A DNA stretch of 64,000 nucleotides from assembly GCA_934047225.1 (NCBI GenBank), contig OW203998.1, positions 15,515,280 through 15,579,279 of the forward strand. Direction: 5' to 3'. Position 1 is the stretch's first letter. Each line of letters begins with the position of its first letter. Shown one piece after another: positions 32,026-43,551 of this stretch. The translations under genes and the position numbers were made by a program. The notes beneath the pieces were generated by a model. The model worked only from the letters and a program-made list of their open reading frames with translations, was not told the DNA's origin and did no database searches. Source of the stretch: Ypsolopha sequella. Its lineage: Eukaryota > Arthropoda > Insecta > Lepidoptera > Ypsolophidae.

Positions 32026-33598
32026 TTAGGAGAAAAGAATGTTTTTACATGGTAGAGATAGTCTTTCGAATTTTTTTGTGTAATATTTTAGTTATAAAAC
32101 TACCGAACCATTAGTGCATTGCTCGAAAACAATTAACTTCAATTTGAGATGAAGATGCATGACATCAGTAATTATTAATAACTTCAGTCATTACTTTGAA
32201 AGCAGATATCATAAGGTAAGGTAAACTAATAATTGGTTTGTGGAATTTCACGGCGCCACATTTGAAGATAAGTGCTGTATTTATTATTTATTTTAATTTC
32301 TATCTACTAGCGAAAGGAAGCAAGAAACGGTTTAGCGCATTATTTTGCTGGGAAAAGCAAAAGCGCCTTATCCCAAAATCAGTCATTTCAAAGTCAAATA
32401 GAACTTTCAAAAATCGCCTAAAACTTCAAAAAAAAAAAACGCAATATAGTTCGAACCTTTATCTAGGTCTTCCACGCATGTGTTACACGATCAGATAAAC
32501 TTTGCTCTATATAAATAATTCACGAACACAGCATGTAATAAGACCTTTCAAATCATGCCATTTCCATAATTCCACTCTTTTATTAACGAAACATATCTGG
32601 TAATATTGCTCTTCAAATTTTCTAGGTCGACCACGTAAGTGGGTTTTAATAAACATATCCCTTATTTTTAAACAATTTAAAAACCGATAAAAACAACGAA
32701 AGAGTACAAAAGTGTTGTTATTTTCTTTACTCCTTACACGTAAAGAAAAAGACAGAATCACTCTTCTGGGATAAGAGCGCCTTAAGGCAATGTCTGTTTG
32801 TCCGCCGACAGCACCCAAACATTTGGCATATTATTGTATTAATAATAAATTACTGCAATTCATCTTTTTTTATCATGTCGGTTTAGAAGTTAAAGTTATT
32901 GCAAACTATGATCCTATATGACGTTTATTTTTCGTTAGTAGGTAGGTATTAATTACCACTTTAGTATTACAAGAACATATTTAAATTTATGTTATATCAA
33001 CATGATAATATAATAAGATATTTAAATTATTAATAATGTCACAAATTCTATACTTATTAGTGTAACTGTAAAATCTACGCATTAATCTCCTTTTAAAAAG
33101 CGTATTTTTCTCGGAGCACTAATGAAGGTTCTAATTTTTGTTGTTCTATAATTATCACACGTTAACTTTGCCTCTTTGAACCTTTCTGCTATGTAATACG
33201 AGTACCATATGGGAAACATTTTCCTTTATACTAAAGGACTTTTTGCCATCATACCGGCCAATTCCAACGTTTCCTTATGTAGTTACTTCCGTAAATTATG
33301 TGTAACTTTTGTTGCTTTCCTCTTTGAATTTGCCTTTATTTATTTCAATTTAATATTTGACGATATATAACCTTAAATAACGTCAAGGGTGTTACTGATT
33401 TTATACACAGTAAACCAAGAACAGCAGCAGGTTTCACATTGTATTTAATAACTTAGTACCTAAGCAAATGCCCGTCCCCAGGGAAAAAACCATAATCTAT
33501 GTCTAAGTGAAGAGATGAAGTATTACAGAAGCAAAAAAAAAATCAAAATCGGTTCAGGAGTTCTAGAGATTACTCCATACATACAAACAAATAAATGA
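32026..33598. other. Non-coding stretch with an old inverted repeat
   Basis: 'aaagcgccttatccc' near 32350 and its partial inverse 'gggataagagcgcctt' near 32768 may mark the ends of a ~440-bp degenerate element. The frames 32238-32498 and 32507-32818 lie inside or across it and show no known domain. From 33480 to 33598 there is a degenerate lepidopteran-type segment ('aaaatcggttcaggagttct'). Confidence 0.45.
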
Positions 33599-33940
33599 CA
33601 GTGGGCAAATTTGGTCCCAGCGCCGCCAAGATCAAGACATATTTTAAATAAAAGGACATAATGTAGTCCTCAAGCAAGCAGAACCTCATCAAAATCTATT
33701 CAAGAGTTTTTGAGATATGACTAATTATGATTTACAACCTCGCGTACTTCAGGTTTTGTAATTAACAAGGGGCCTCGACAAAAGTTTTTGCAAATGTAAA
33801 AGATCTTAACGAATACATTTTATTTTACTTTATTTTGATGGGGTTTCTGCTTGCTTGATGACTACATTATGTCCTTTTATTTAACATACATCTTAATCTT
33901 GGCGGCACTTGGATCAACTCTCATACAAGTTTGCCCACTG
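33599..33940. mobile_element. Fold-back MITE with ~105-bp arms
   Basis: Left arm from 'cagtgggcaaatttgg' through 'ggacataatgtagtcctcaa' minus flanks; right arm 33828-33940 through 'gactacattatgtcc' to 'gtttgcccactg'. Loop about 125 bases. Confidence 0.85.
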
Positions 33941-34029
33941 ACATTTACCGCTTTATTGTCAGTAGACGTGTGTAGATTTGGAAAAAACAAATGAATGGTT
34001 TTATTTTATTCTATATTATAAATAACTAC

Positions 34030-34166
34030 GGTGTAACTACAAAATGGTGTTTAACTTTAGACAGTGTTTAAATCTGTTGCTGTCACTCTTTTACAGTATG
34101 AAAGAAAAGGCGACAACAACAGATTTAAACACTCTCTAAAGTTAAACATCGTTTTGTAGTAACACG
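34030..34166. repeat. Hairpin element with ~55-bp arms
   Basis: Left 'ggtgtaactacaaaatggtg' then 'tttaactttagacagtg' and right 'cactctctaaagttaaac' then 'atcgttttgtagtaacac' are inverted copies with few mismatches. Short loop near 34085-34112. Confidence 0.88.
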
Positions 34167-34725
34167 GCTAGCCTTTAACCTGCGTTTATCCAATCTATGC
34201 CCAGTTTTCAGCTTTGGCGTTATTTTCTCAACCCTTTAGGGTTATTATATAACTTTACTACGATAATAATAAAGAAAACCGCATCGAAATCCGTTGAGAG
34301 GTTCTCGAGTTAAAAAGGAACATACACACAAACAGGTAGATATAAATTCAAAAAATTGGTCTTTTCGCTTTAGTATCTACATTACTAATAAAATAAGTAA
34401 TTACCCACTTCATTTAAAATATTGAAAAAATATTATTTGTACAGACAAGACTTTTTTTTATTACTCTTTTACTATATATAGTATAGATTTACGAAATGAT
34501 TTGTCATTAAGATTCAAAATTAATTTTATTGAGGTCAGTACTAAGGGATATAGGTAAATAGTCATCGCCGTTGTCAAAGATATTTCGTTACCTTATTTAC
34601 CACCGGCGAAGTTCTACCAATTACAAAAACGTTTATTGCAAGAAACTCATAGTATATTAATAGGGGTCAAATCACTCTACTTCCACAAGAGGAATAAGAG
34701 CAATTTACAGTCACCCTGTATACTA

Positions 34726-34926
34726 ACGTCAATTCGGTGTAACATGATTTAACTTATTTGACAGGACTTAACTTAATTTAAGCATTCTGTATTTTTCTTT
34801 CTTATTGAAAATACAAAGACAGGAGGCTTAAAATCTTAGAATAAGGAATTTTCCTTATTCTAAGCTTAAAATAATGTTAGTCCTGTCAAATAATTTACGT
34901 CGTGGTACACCGAATCGGCACAATTA
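34726..34926. mobile_element. Fold-back MITE family A, copy 2
   Basis: Ends 'acgtcaattcggtgta' and 'tacaccgaatcggcac'. Inner arms carry 'ttgacaggacttaac' and 'gttagtcctgtcaaa'. At the hairpin tip a perfect 30-base palindrome (34835-34864, half-site 'cttagaataaggaa') replaces the short loop seen in the other copies. Confidence 0.85.
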
Positions 34927-37302
34927 TCAAATTCTCGTAACTAATCGACACCATAAATTATATTATCAGTTATTATGTACCTCATCCCTGTAAAACATAT
35001 ATATGATTATTCCCATTAATCTCAACTTCCCAGCCACCCAACACAATGATCGTTGGGGCACATAGCTAGCTAACCGAAAATATCTAAACCCATTTAACTT
35101 GCAAACGAAACCAACAGTGTCGACCAAAATTATTCGTCTCTAAGGTGGATACAGCGAGCAGTTTGCTAAATATCTTCCCCTTAATTACGACCGAAACTTG
35201 TTTCATTTGTCAAACTCTAGAAATACGTATCCACTATCCATCTATCCCTTTCCGAGAAAGGAGCCGTAATTACACATTTACGTAAGAAGTTCAAGATTTT
35301 GGAAGTAATTCCTTTATTCGTAGTTCAGCTCTCATTTTTATCATGTAAAAGCTAGCAAGCAATTTTCGACTAAAGAATTGAGATTTCATCATACAATAAT
35401 AGTAGAATGCTTAAAAAAAAAACCTTTTTCAAAAAAGCTTGTTGATTGTCAATTTTAACAATGAAAAATGAGAAAATACCCGTCTTTATTATTAATAAAT
35501 ATTATGAATTATTATAATATTCGTCTTTATTATCTATAAATTAATAAATATACCTTAATTTATCATTATGTTTATTTAATGCATTAGTTTATATTAGGAT
35601 TATGGTTTAAATTTCGTTATTGGTCATTGTATTTCTAATCTATCAGGAAACTAAGGTTTTTTTATGATTACAATAGGCTTAAATATGTCTCATTCACTTG
35701 CTAATACTCCATACTTTGCTTATTATGTTGGGAATATTTGGGAGTATATATGGGATGGTTGTTTATATTTGAAATAAACATAAATAAATATATTTTTAAT
35801 AAAAATACTTTGTTCTGTTCAGTAGACCCGAAAAACATTGCTTAATCTAATTAAGCGCGAAGATGCTCCAATTGGAAAGGGAATTAGGAACTTTGATTAA
35901 ACTATCGATAAAGCAAATTCAAAGACTTGGAAAGATCAAAGAGATGAAACACTTTTGTAACAGATTCTATCAACGTACTTTGAAGCGAAACTGATACTAA
36001 CTAAGGTCCAAAAGATTTGGAAGAGCCACAAAAATAATAAGTAACTGCTAGACAAAGTTGAATAGGGCTGCAAACAAAATTCAAAATTCGAAAAAATACG
36101 GCCGCTAAAGTGTGTTTGCGAAGGTTGCAGCTGACGCCAAAAATATGGCATATTATGATGTGCCTAATCTACTTCACGCTCGGGTGGACGGGACCCGGGC
36201 TGTCGGTAACAATAACTGACTTAATATCCCCGATAATCGGTTTTGCTATTCGAAAACCTCCGTGATTGACACCTCGGATGACGCTGGCCCGAGCGCCCCA
36301 AACACAATCGTTTTCTATTGTACAGTTTCGGAAATCATGCTTATATTTATTATGAAAACCAATTGAAGGGTCTAACTAAATAAATTATTTGTGTTTGGGA
36401 TTTCGTTATTTAATTTATTTTCGCCCAACGATGTCATAAAATAGACAAAACTTTGTCGCAAAAAGTATAACAATTATAAGTCTCAATACCTTTTTATTTC
36501 TCATATCGTGTATATTTTGTGTTGTGCTGATTCATAACTGGTAATCTTATCTTATTTTATCTAAATTTCTTTTAATAACAAAATATTTTCATCTCTTTTG
36601 ATTCAGGACTGTTTTTTTAAATATAAAAACTGATAACTACTCGTAGTTGCTTTTAATTACTAACAAAAAAGAAAACACAACAAAAATAACAATTATTTCT
36701 TTTCATTATGTTCTCCACGTGCCAACTATCCACGCTATCAACCTTATGTTTTAAAGAATGAGAAATAAGCTGTAATGAGAAATAAACAAAAATATTTTCA
36801 ATGTATACCTATCAATGTGTGAACTTGTTTCTATTGCATCTTGAGTTAAAAGCACCTGTACGTTATAGTTTTGTTTCTATTGAAAATCGTTAATAGCATT
36901 AATGTCCAAACACGAATGGTTTTGAATGTTAATCATATGAAAGTCCGAATTACTGGATTTTCATTAAGTGCGTGTGGGTTAATGATACAAGTTTCCACAT
37001 TCATTAAGCCCTCTGGTGTTGAGGACTGAAATGTTAAATGGATGCGGTATTCTGCACATTAATATCGTGGCAACAGATGACCGCAGGTTTGACGTACTAG
37101 TTTAAACTTTCGGTATATATAAACGTTATATGGTTTATACATAGAACATAGGTACATGCATAATATTTATGCATAATATTTACGCCGGTCTCCCAGAGGA
37201 GTATTCAGGGACTACAGATTACCATCTGATTCGATCTTGACACACCTCTTTCGATTTTTCCACATCCATCAATCTAGTCATGCAAGCTTATCTTTTCCGG
37301 AT
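34927..37302. other. Non-coding stretch
   Basis: Mostly AT-rich. A GC-richer segment lies at about 36170-36310 ('cgggacccgggctgtcgg') with no supported frame. The minus-strand frame 35936-36151 has no motif. No recurrent repeat identified. Confidence 0.35.
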
Positions 37303-37448
37303 ACTTTTGACTTTGCCCTTCTTCAGTATTTCGCCAATTTGGTCGGCATACTTATGGCGGCACGCCGAGTTTTACCTTCCACTTGTGCACTATAATTTTT
37401 TTTTAATTGACTATTTTGGCGACATACTGAAGAAGGCAAAGTTAAAAG
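37303..37448. repeat. Inverted repeat, ~37-bp arms
   Basis: 'cttttgactttgcccttctt' with 'cagtatttcgccaattt' (37306-37340) is inverted at 37411-37448 ('attttggcgacatactg', 'aagaaggcaaagtt'). The intervening 70 bases are unique. Confidence 0.75.
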
Positions 37449-38303
37449 CCCCTGAATGAAAGAGCTTCTATGACAATTATAAAAAAGTGATTTATTTGCA
37501 AGACTTTTATATTAGTTTTCAGTTGATAGATATGTTTCCACATTAAAATACAACTAAAAAAGTGTCAAATAAATTATTACAATTGATGATGTAATCCCAT
37601 GTACAACATAATGAAAGGTAAGTTTTGAAGGCTTCTTGTCATTGCTGGCACACAATCCAGACATTTGCACACACTTGATCAACATCACCCACTTACAATT
37701 CTGTTGCTGGCACTTCAAAGAAGTACTTCACCAACACATACATACAAATCTATAGCTTTCAAAAAGTTCAAAAACCAGAAAGACTCGTATATGCATACAG
37801 CATAGAAATTATTTTAGACTGACAAACGGGTCTGTCTGTGACGGTGGGTCTTGTACAGGCAAAGTAACTACAACTGTATTAAAATCCTGACTCGCAGCAT
37901 CATTGCTAAGAGGGCAATGAAACAAAAGAATCACCCCATCCCTTTTTCACACACTGATAACGATCTTTCCGTCTCACTCCACATCAGGGACCCTGAGCGC
38001 GTCTGGGGCGCGAGTGTGTGCGTGTTTGTATTTTGATTGTTCATTCATGTGTGAGTGGTTAACATGTTTTGAGCATGTTTGAGGCCTAAATCTTGGGTGT
38101 CTTCGTGGAATCTTTGCTTTTAGAAGAATTATTGAAGTCAAAAGAAACGTATTAAAAGAAAATGGAGTTGTCACGCAGGCTACTTTTTAAATCCAACGTT
38201 GTTTCGGATAAAAATACACAAAAGTCAAGGTAAATTCCTAATTACTTAACGGTTAAAAAGCAGAAGAAGGTAATTTAGATATCATATCGAACATAACACT
38301 CAC
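37449..38303 (-). other. Presumed intron downstream of the host exon; no further exon seen
   Basis: On the minus strand this follows the splice donor at 38303-38298. I found no acceptor-plus-open-frame combination that extends the protein convincingly. The frames 37851-38036 and 37974-38174 overlap on opposite strands and are not supported. Confidence 0.4.
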
Positions 38304-38505
38304 CTTTTCTATGCCGGACGTGGTATTTGCTCTTGACAGTAGTTCCACTGCAACAAGGCTGCTCATAGTAGAAGTTATATGAACTATCCACTTCTGAAGT
38401 CTGTTGAACAGTCTGGGAATGAGCCTGCCACCCTAGACCGACGAGCAGCAATATACACCACCGAACCACTGGGGTTAATCCACCCATCGTTCTTAAAGAA
38501 TACAT
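38304..38505 (-). CDS. Host-gene coding exon: secreted or membrane protein N-terminus
   Basis: Starts at ATG (38505) with a second in-frame ATG six codons later. Residues 14-30 (VVRWCILLLVGLGWQAH) form a hydrophobic signal-peptide core, with likely cleavage around AHS-Q (residues 28-31). The mature start QTVQQTSEVDSSYNFYYEQP leads to an adjacent cysteine pair in PCCSG (50-54) and a basic end, KYHVRHRK. After 67 codons plus one base comes AAAAG|GTGAGT (donor at 38303-38298), a consensus splice donor in phase 1. About 78 bases upstream of the ATG lies 'atttctttacag' (AG at 38585-38584), a plausible acceptor, so this is likely exon 2 of a gene with a 5' untranslated first exon; the full exon would be 38304-38583. 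I do not recognise the protein. Later exons are not identifiable here and the intron may cover much of the left part of the window. Confidence 0.6.
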
Positions 38506-38623
38506 AGTACTTAAAACACTTTAACACTAAAAGTACACCTAAAACAGTTCAGCCCGACAAGTCCGAAGACATAGTTTGTGTATCTGTAAAGAAATATTTG
38601 CATGTTTAAATTTGTTATTTTAA

Positions 38624-39214
38624 GGGTCGGTTGCGCCAAAACATGCTGTCGTGTTTCGACAATTTAGTATAAAAAATCAAAATATTTTTAACAAATAAAA
38701 TTTGTGTAAGTAGTTAAGACGAAAAAATTTGGAAAGAGCACTAAAATCACGAAAAACGTAATTTGGAGCTGGAACTAGAAAACATTTTGTTTGCCCGTAA
38801 CTCATCTTTTTTATTTAGCTTAAAGAGAACAAAGTACCTTATTCACATCATATTTTATTTTTTTCTTTTCGTTATTTAAAAAGAAATATACAGACATTAA
38901 AATTTTTGCGTGATTTTACTGTACGGGAAAAATGTTGAATGTTAGAGTATTTCTTTTAAAATAACGAAAGGAAATAAAAAATTATAAAATCTGTAAAGGC
39001 TACTTTTATTTCTTTACTCTATAAAAAAAAAATGTAGTTAGATCAACTGACTGATCCAACGTCAAATTACGTATTCCGTGATATTATGATCTTTCCGATT
39101 TTTTTCTCGATCTTCGAACTTCTTAACTAATTACATACATTTTATTTGTTAAAATATTCTGATTTAGTATGCCAAATTGTCCAAACACGAGAGCATGTTT
39201 GGCGCAACCGACCC
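38624..39214. mobile_element. TTAA-flanked 591-bp element with ~100-bp inverted repeats
   Basis: TTAA at 38620-38623 and 39215-39218. The ends read GGGTCGGTTGCGCCAAA and its complement, and similarity continues inward about 100 bases ('acaatttagtataaa', 'ttaacaaataaaat', 'agttaagacg'). No transposase frame. TTAA duplication fits the piggyBac superfamily. It sits 35-40 bases upstream of the putative splice acceptor of the host exon, within the presumed first intron. Confidence 0.9.
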
Positions 39215-39218
39215 TTAA

Positions 39219-39473
39219 TCGCACCAATTGTCTCATCCGACATATTTTTGTATCACTGTTTGTTTTGGTACTTACGTCATAATCAAATTAACAAAATTAG
39301 TCATGTCATGTAAGGCTAAGCTTACATTTAAATATACCAGAGATATGGTTAGTAGGTTTTAACACGTAAACTGTTGACATTTAATAAATAAGCACAAGTT
39401 AATTGTACCTACAACATGTTTTCTATTAATTTAACTACTATTACTTATATATGATATAAAATATATTCATGTA
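39219..39473. other. AT-rich non-coding spacer
   Basis: Nothing recognised. Confidence 0.3.
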
Positions 39474-39581
39474 TATCGTCATGACATGTATCCCCGAGGG
39501 GGTGTTAGAGGTGTTCCGAGTGTGGACTGTGAAATGCAAGTCACAATCCATACTCAGTACACGCGCGTTTCACCGACGATA
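39474..39581 (+). mobile_element. 108-bp TATCGTC-type element (copy 3 of 3)
   Basis: The best-preserved termini: TATCGTC at the left and GACGATA at the right are exact inverted heptamers. Inner part 'gtggactgtgaaatgcaag', 'tactcagtacacgcgcg'. Confidence 0.78.
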
Positions 39582-39712
39582 GTATATTTATTAATATTAT
39601 TAAAGTAGTATTAAATGTATAACTATGTATATGATTGGGGCAGAAAAAATTTTAATGTGAGGAATTTTCTAGTTTCTATACCGCAATTATACAGGCTGTT
39701 AAGATAAATTCA

Positions 39713-39935
39713 CGGAAGCCGAAAACTGGCGATACTACTCGCCCATACAAACAACCATCCGTGAAAAAAAATAATAAAATTGAGAAATCGAGAAAAGTCT
39801 GTTGTTTCATACATTTTGGTCGGCTAACTATGTCACTTTTCTATGAAACAGCTGATTTTTTTTCACGATTCGAGGGTTGGTCCATAGTAAAAGTTGTTCG
39901 TATGGACGAGTACTATCGCCAGTTTTCAGCTTCCG
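39713..39935. mobile_element. MITE family B, copy 2
   Basis: Terminal inverted repeats of about 43 bases: 'cggaagccgaaaactggcga' at the left against 'cgccagttttcagcttccg' at the right. The inner 'gtttcatacattttggtcgg' and 'ccatagtaaaagttgttc' match the element at 411-681, in part inverted. The overlapping frames here are by-products. Confidence 0.8.
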
Positions 39936-40664
39936 CAACTTCAGGTTAAAACCCAGTCTTATAATGTTAATGAACATCTCCTTCTGGTGAAAAAATCTCC
40001 AAGTGTCAAAATATATAAATTTATTACCATCACAATTTTAAACGCATCAATCAAAAACAATTGTTTGTTTCATTTCGCATTATTTCATAAAGACGACTTT
40101 GGTTTTTATCTTTTCGTCGGTGGCATAATTTAAAACAGTTTGTATACATTATTAATATTACGAGTATTATTATATTTAGGCTGAAACCTCGAAAAATATT
40201 TGATGACGTCATGTATTTTTTCATTTCATTTATGGAACTACCTATTCGTCTATGAAGGACACACGTATTTATCTTATTCCTAAAAATTCATGATGTTCAC
40301 TTTGAATATAACGTACAAACAAAAATTTTATTGAATAGAAAAGCAGCTTAGCATGATTTATTTTCGTTTACTAACCGTTAATAAAAATAGAGGTACCAAT
40401 AAAAAAAGAACAAACAGAGACCAAATGTCGCAAAATCGAATACAAATACAAGCAATAAAACCAATTACTGGAAAAAATAAAAAACGCTACATAGACTCGC
40501 AATATCAATTTTTGTTTGTTGGGTTTGCATTAAAAGACCTGTGTTGTGGGGTGGGTTAATGGCTACAAAGACCATTACGGAGCCGCGGCGGTTAACTACA
40601 CCTCCATGTTATGGGATCCGCATGGCGATAATAACTAGGTAGTCGTTGTTGAGGGAGCATGGAG
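39936..40664. other. Non-coding stretch
   Basis: Chance frames at 39894-40133 and 40353-40559, no motifs. Confidence 0.35.
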
Positions 40665-40985
40665 ACAAAACTTCATAATAGGTGCAAACCTATGAAATGC
40701 CCGTTTTGTATGGAGAATTTGAAGAAAACTCAATTTTCAGTACATATGTACTCATTGCATTTCTTAAAGGAATGACAAAAGCGAATGTTTTTTTTTTTGT
40801 TTATGAATGACACAACATGAGCAACAATAATTTAATTTATGAAAAGTTATCACGGAAATGGATGGTATTTAGGACGAACTGTTTTTGAAGTTTAATTTTA
40901 TTTATGAAACTGACTATATAAACAACATTTAATACGTAGATATAAATCCTTGTAATCAACTTTCAAACAAAAAACAAATATTTTT
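40665..40985 (+). repeat. Interspersed repeat family C, copy 2
   Basis: Matches 12260-12640 in order and orientation ('gagaatttgaagaaaactc', 'ggaaatggatggtattta', 'ggacgaactgtttttgaag', 'aatacgtagatataaa'). About 60 bases shorter because of deletions. Confidence 0.75.
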
Positions 40986-41468
40986 TTGTTTTTTAAAGAT
41001 TGAAGTTGGTGTAATGTTGATGTTTTTCAAATCAAACCACATTATGGGTGATGAAAAAATTTAAAGTATGCTTTCACAAAACCAAATAACTAAAGCGATG
41101 CTAAATGGTCATAGAAATGAAAGTTATAGGTACAAATATTTTTGTATATTCAATAAGAGTGACTTTTTGTGCCCCCATTATAACGATGTCAACCAATATG
41201 CAACAAGGCGGGTGAGTGTTACCCTTTTCCCAACCAGCCTATAATGTAAAAGTCGTTAAAATTAATTGCCATGTTTTCCGTTTTAAACGAAACACGGCGA
41301 AACCTTTATTTTTAATTCCTTATCAGTTTGATGCAGCCAGTTGGAACATTTCTGCGAATTAAATTTCAATGGCTGTGGTTTTCGTTTGTCTACCCTCAAA
41401 AGGTTGACAAGTCTTTGTCCTATTTGATAAACTACAAATTATCTTTTATCAGTGTTTAGAATTTTAAT
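40986..41468. other. Non-coding stretch
   Basis: No gene or recurrent repeat seen. Confidence 0.35.
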
Positions 41469-41480
41469 ATCTCTTTAGGC

Positions 41481-41697
41481 TTTATATAAAAACGGCTCAC
41501 CTCGATACGTGTTATGATCGGGAAAGCCGACCAGGCGAGTGAAGACGTTTACGCGACGACGTAAACGTCTTCACTCGCCCAGATGAAGGCAGTCTAAATC
41601 TGCTGAAACTGGTCGGCTTTCCCGATCATAACACGTATTGAGGGGAGCCGCTTTTATATAAATCATGAATTATCCTCAAGTTTCATTTAATTCTATA
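41481..41697 (-). mobile_element. Penelope-like copy 2: inverted terminal segments only, 12-bp target duplication
   Basis: 'atctctttaggc' occurs at 41469-41480 and 41698-41709, exactly bounding 217 bases. On the minus strand it begins 'tatagaattaaatgaaac', as copy 1 does, then has the ~110-bp terminal segment in inverted orientation, then the same segment in normal orientation ending 'gagccgtttttatataaa'. The two meet at a 21-bp-arm hairpin around 'gacgtttacgcgacg'. All coding sequence is gone. One arm lacks about 30 bases ('tttcagcagatttagactgc' region). Confidence 0.9.
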
Positions 41698-41709
41698 ATC
41701 TCTTTAGGC

Positions 41710-42134
41710 CTTAAAAATTTCTGCTTCTGAGATAAATAATCCTTATCACGTAAACCTAAAAGATGATTATCCCACTCTATTCTATATCATTGTATAAATA
41801 AATGTCTTCTGGTAAATTTAACCCGAATCTTTCGGGGCGAGCCCTTCCTTCGTCATGTGCCCGATATCTTTCACTGAATGCGGTCAGGGTCTACCTCTAT
41901 GAAAGAGTAGAGATGAATTAAATAGATTACACGTTCTGAAAGGGAATGTGAAAGATGTGGAATGTTAGAAGGATCCCAATAAATATAATCTCAATGTGGA
42001 AAACGTAAACGCTACTATTGGAAATGTTAGTAATTTCCTTAGTATGATGATGTGGATTTTGGGATGATAAGTGAGAACCGCACAGATGAATACCGCGTGA
42101 TACTCATGAAGATGTATCTGTTTTTCTGTCAATA
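41710..42134. other. Non-coding stretch
   Basis: No gene recognised. A GC-richer segment 'cgaatctttcggggcgagcc' near 41823 has no assignable origin. Confidence 0.3.
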
Positions 42135-42262
42135 TAAGACAAGACAAGACAAATACTGTTTATTGTACACCAAAATAAATAAATAAGGTAAAAGAACAAA
42201 CTTACGAGAGAAGGTAACAATTGGCAGCCTTATCACTTATAGCGATATCTTCCAGACAACCT
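42135..42262 (-). mobile_element. LINE 3' tail fragment (reverse orientation)
   Basis: On the minus strand: 'ggttgtctggaagatatcgc', 'tgataaggctgcc', 'ggtgtacaataaacagtatt' and a tail of (TTGTC)n. I recognise this as the 3' untranslated end of a very common lepidopteran CR1-like LINE, usually with 'GTACAATAAAGAGT' before a repeated-unit tail. No coding part remains. Confidence 0.8.
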
Positions 42263-43547
42263 TTGGGTGGAAATTAATTGTTGGAAAAAATAACGCACAA
42301 AATAAATAATAATAATTAAATGGATAGCAATTAACTAAAATAAAAGCTCATTTATCCCAAAAACACAATTAACTTACAAACGTTTTTGAAGATATTTTCA
42401 TCTCTTCTTAAAACACAACGTCAAATTTTCATTTCAATTAGATAGAATATTTAACTCGAAATTGTATTCGTAATACACGACACATGACCTCTCTCGAATA
42501 TTTGTAAAGCGGGGGCTTTCCATGTTATCAAAAGAAGGGTTTCAAAATTTTATTTGAAATGATTAATGATATCGGTTTAGCGCATGAATGATTTTTGTTC
42601 AATTGACAGTAGATCCTTCGGAGTAAATGTATGTTTTTTGAGTCCCCCCTTTGAAATTATACATGCCATCAAACTTAAATCCATCTTCTTATTTTGTTTA
42701 TATCCCTAAGGATTGGATGGATCTTAGTAAAGTGCGTTTTAATATAAAAGATTTTTCCAATCTTGATATAATATCTTCACAAACATGATGAATCACCTTA
42801 CGAAGCTTCGTTATAGAGAGAAGACTGAAGCACTGCAGCAAGACTTGACATCTTGGCTTAAGGACTTAAGACAATGACTTAGAGAGATTACTTGACTAAC
42901 TCTTTTTATCAAGCTAAAGTTTAATCTCAAAGGCAAAGATCCAAGTACTTAGTTTTAAAGGTAAAGATTTCAAGTAATGCAGCTTAAATATTTGTATGCA
43001 AAGAAAATTAACAAATAAATTACAAAGATTCCTAAATAAGATAAAATTCATAAATTTACTATGATGATAAATGAGATAAACAATTTTCAGATGTAAAAGT
43101 GCCCTATGAAATGTGTGTTTTGAACCATAAGTTGTTTAAATAACTAGTAGATAATATATATGCAAATATATGCAAATGCAAATACATTTATTTTAGCAAT
43201 ATAGGTATATTTGTACACCCCAATGAATGAGTGAACAAACACTTTATTGCACAAAAATTTAAATAAAAACACAGGGTACAGAATAACAAAAGGCAAGGGC
43301 GGACTTATTAGTCAAAGAAATTTCTTTCAGTCAACCCAGGGTACTGATAAAATTAACAAATTTAATTAACATATGCAAAAAGAAAACTATTTTCTTCTAG
43401 CGTCCTATTACCATAAAATAGGAATGAAATTCGATTGACATAGGATGCGGCCAAGTTTGTTCTCAGTCAGTTAGTGAGCTACACCTCCCTACATCCCCCA
43501 TCACTCACAAACCGTATTGGTTTAAGTGATGTGAACATATCATGATT
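42263..43547. other. Non-coding stretch
   Basis: AT-rich, no gene. An 'atgcaaatatatgcaaatg' repeat lies near 43161, and 'aaacactttattgcaca' near 43238 resembles another LINE tail, too short to assign. Confidence 0.4.
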
Positions 43548-43551
43548 TTAA

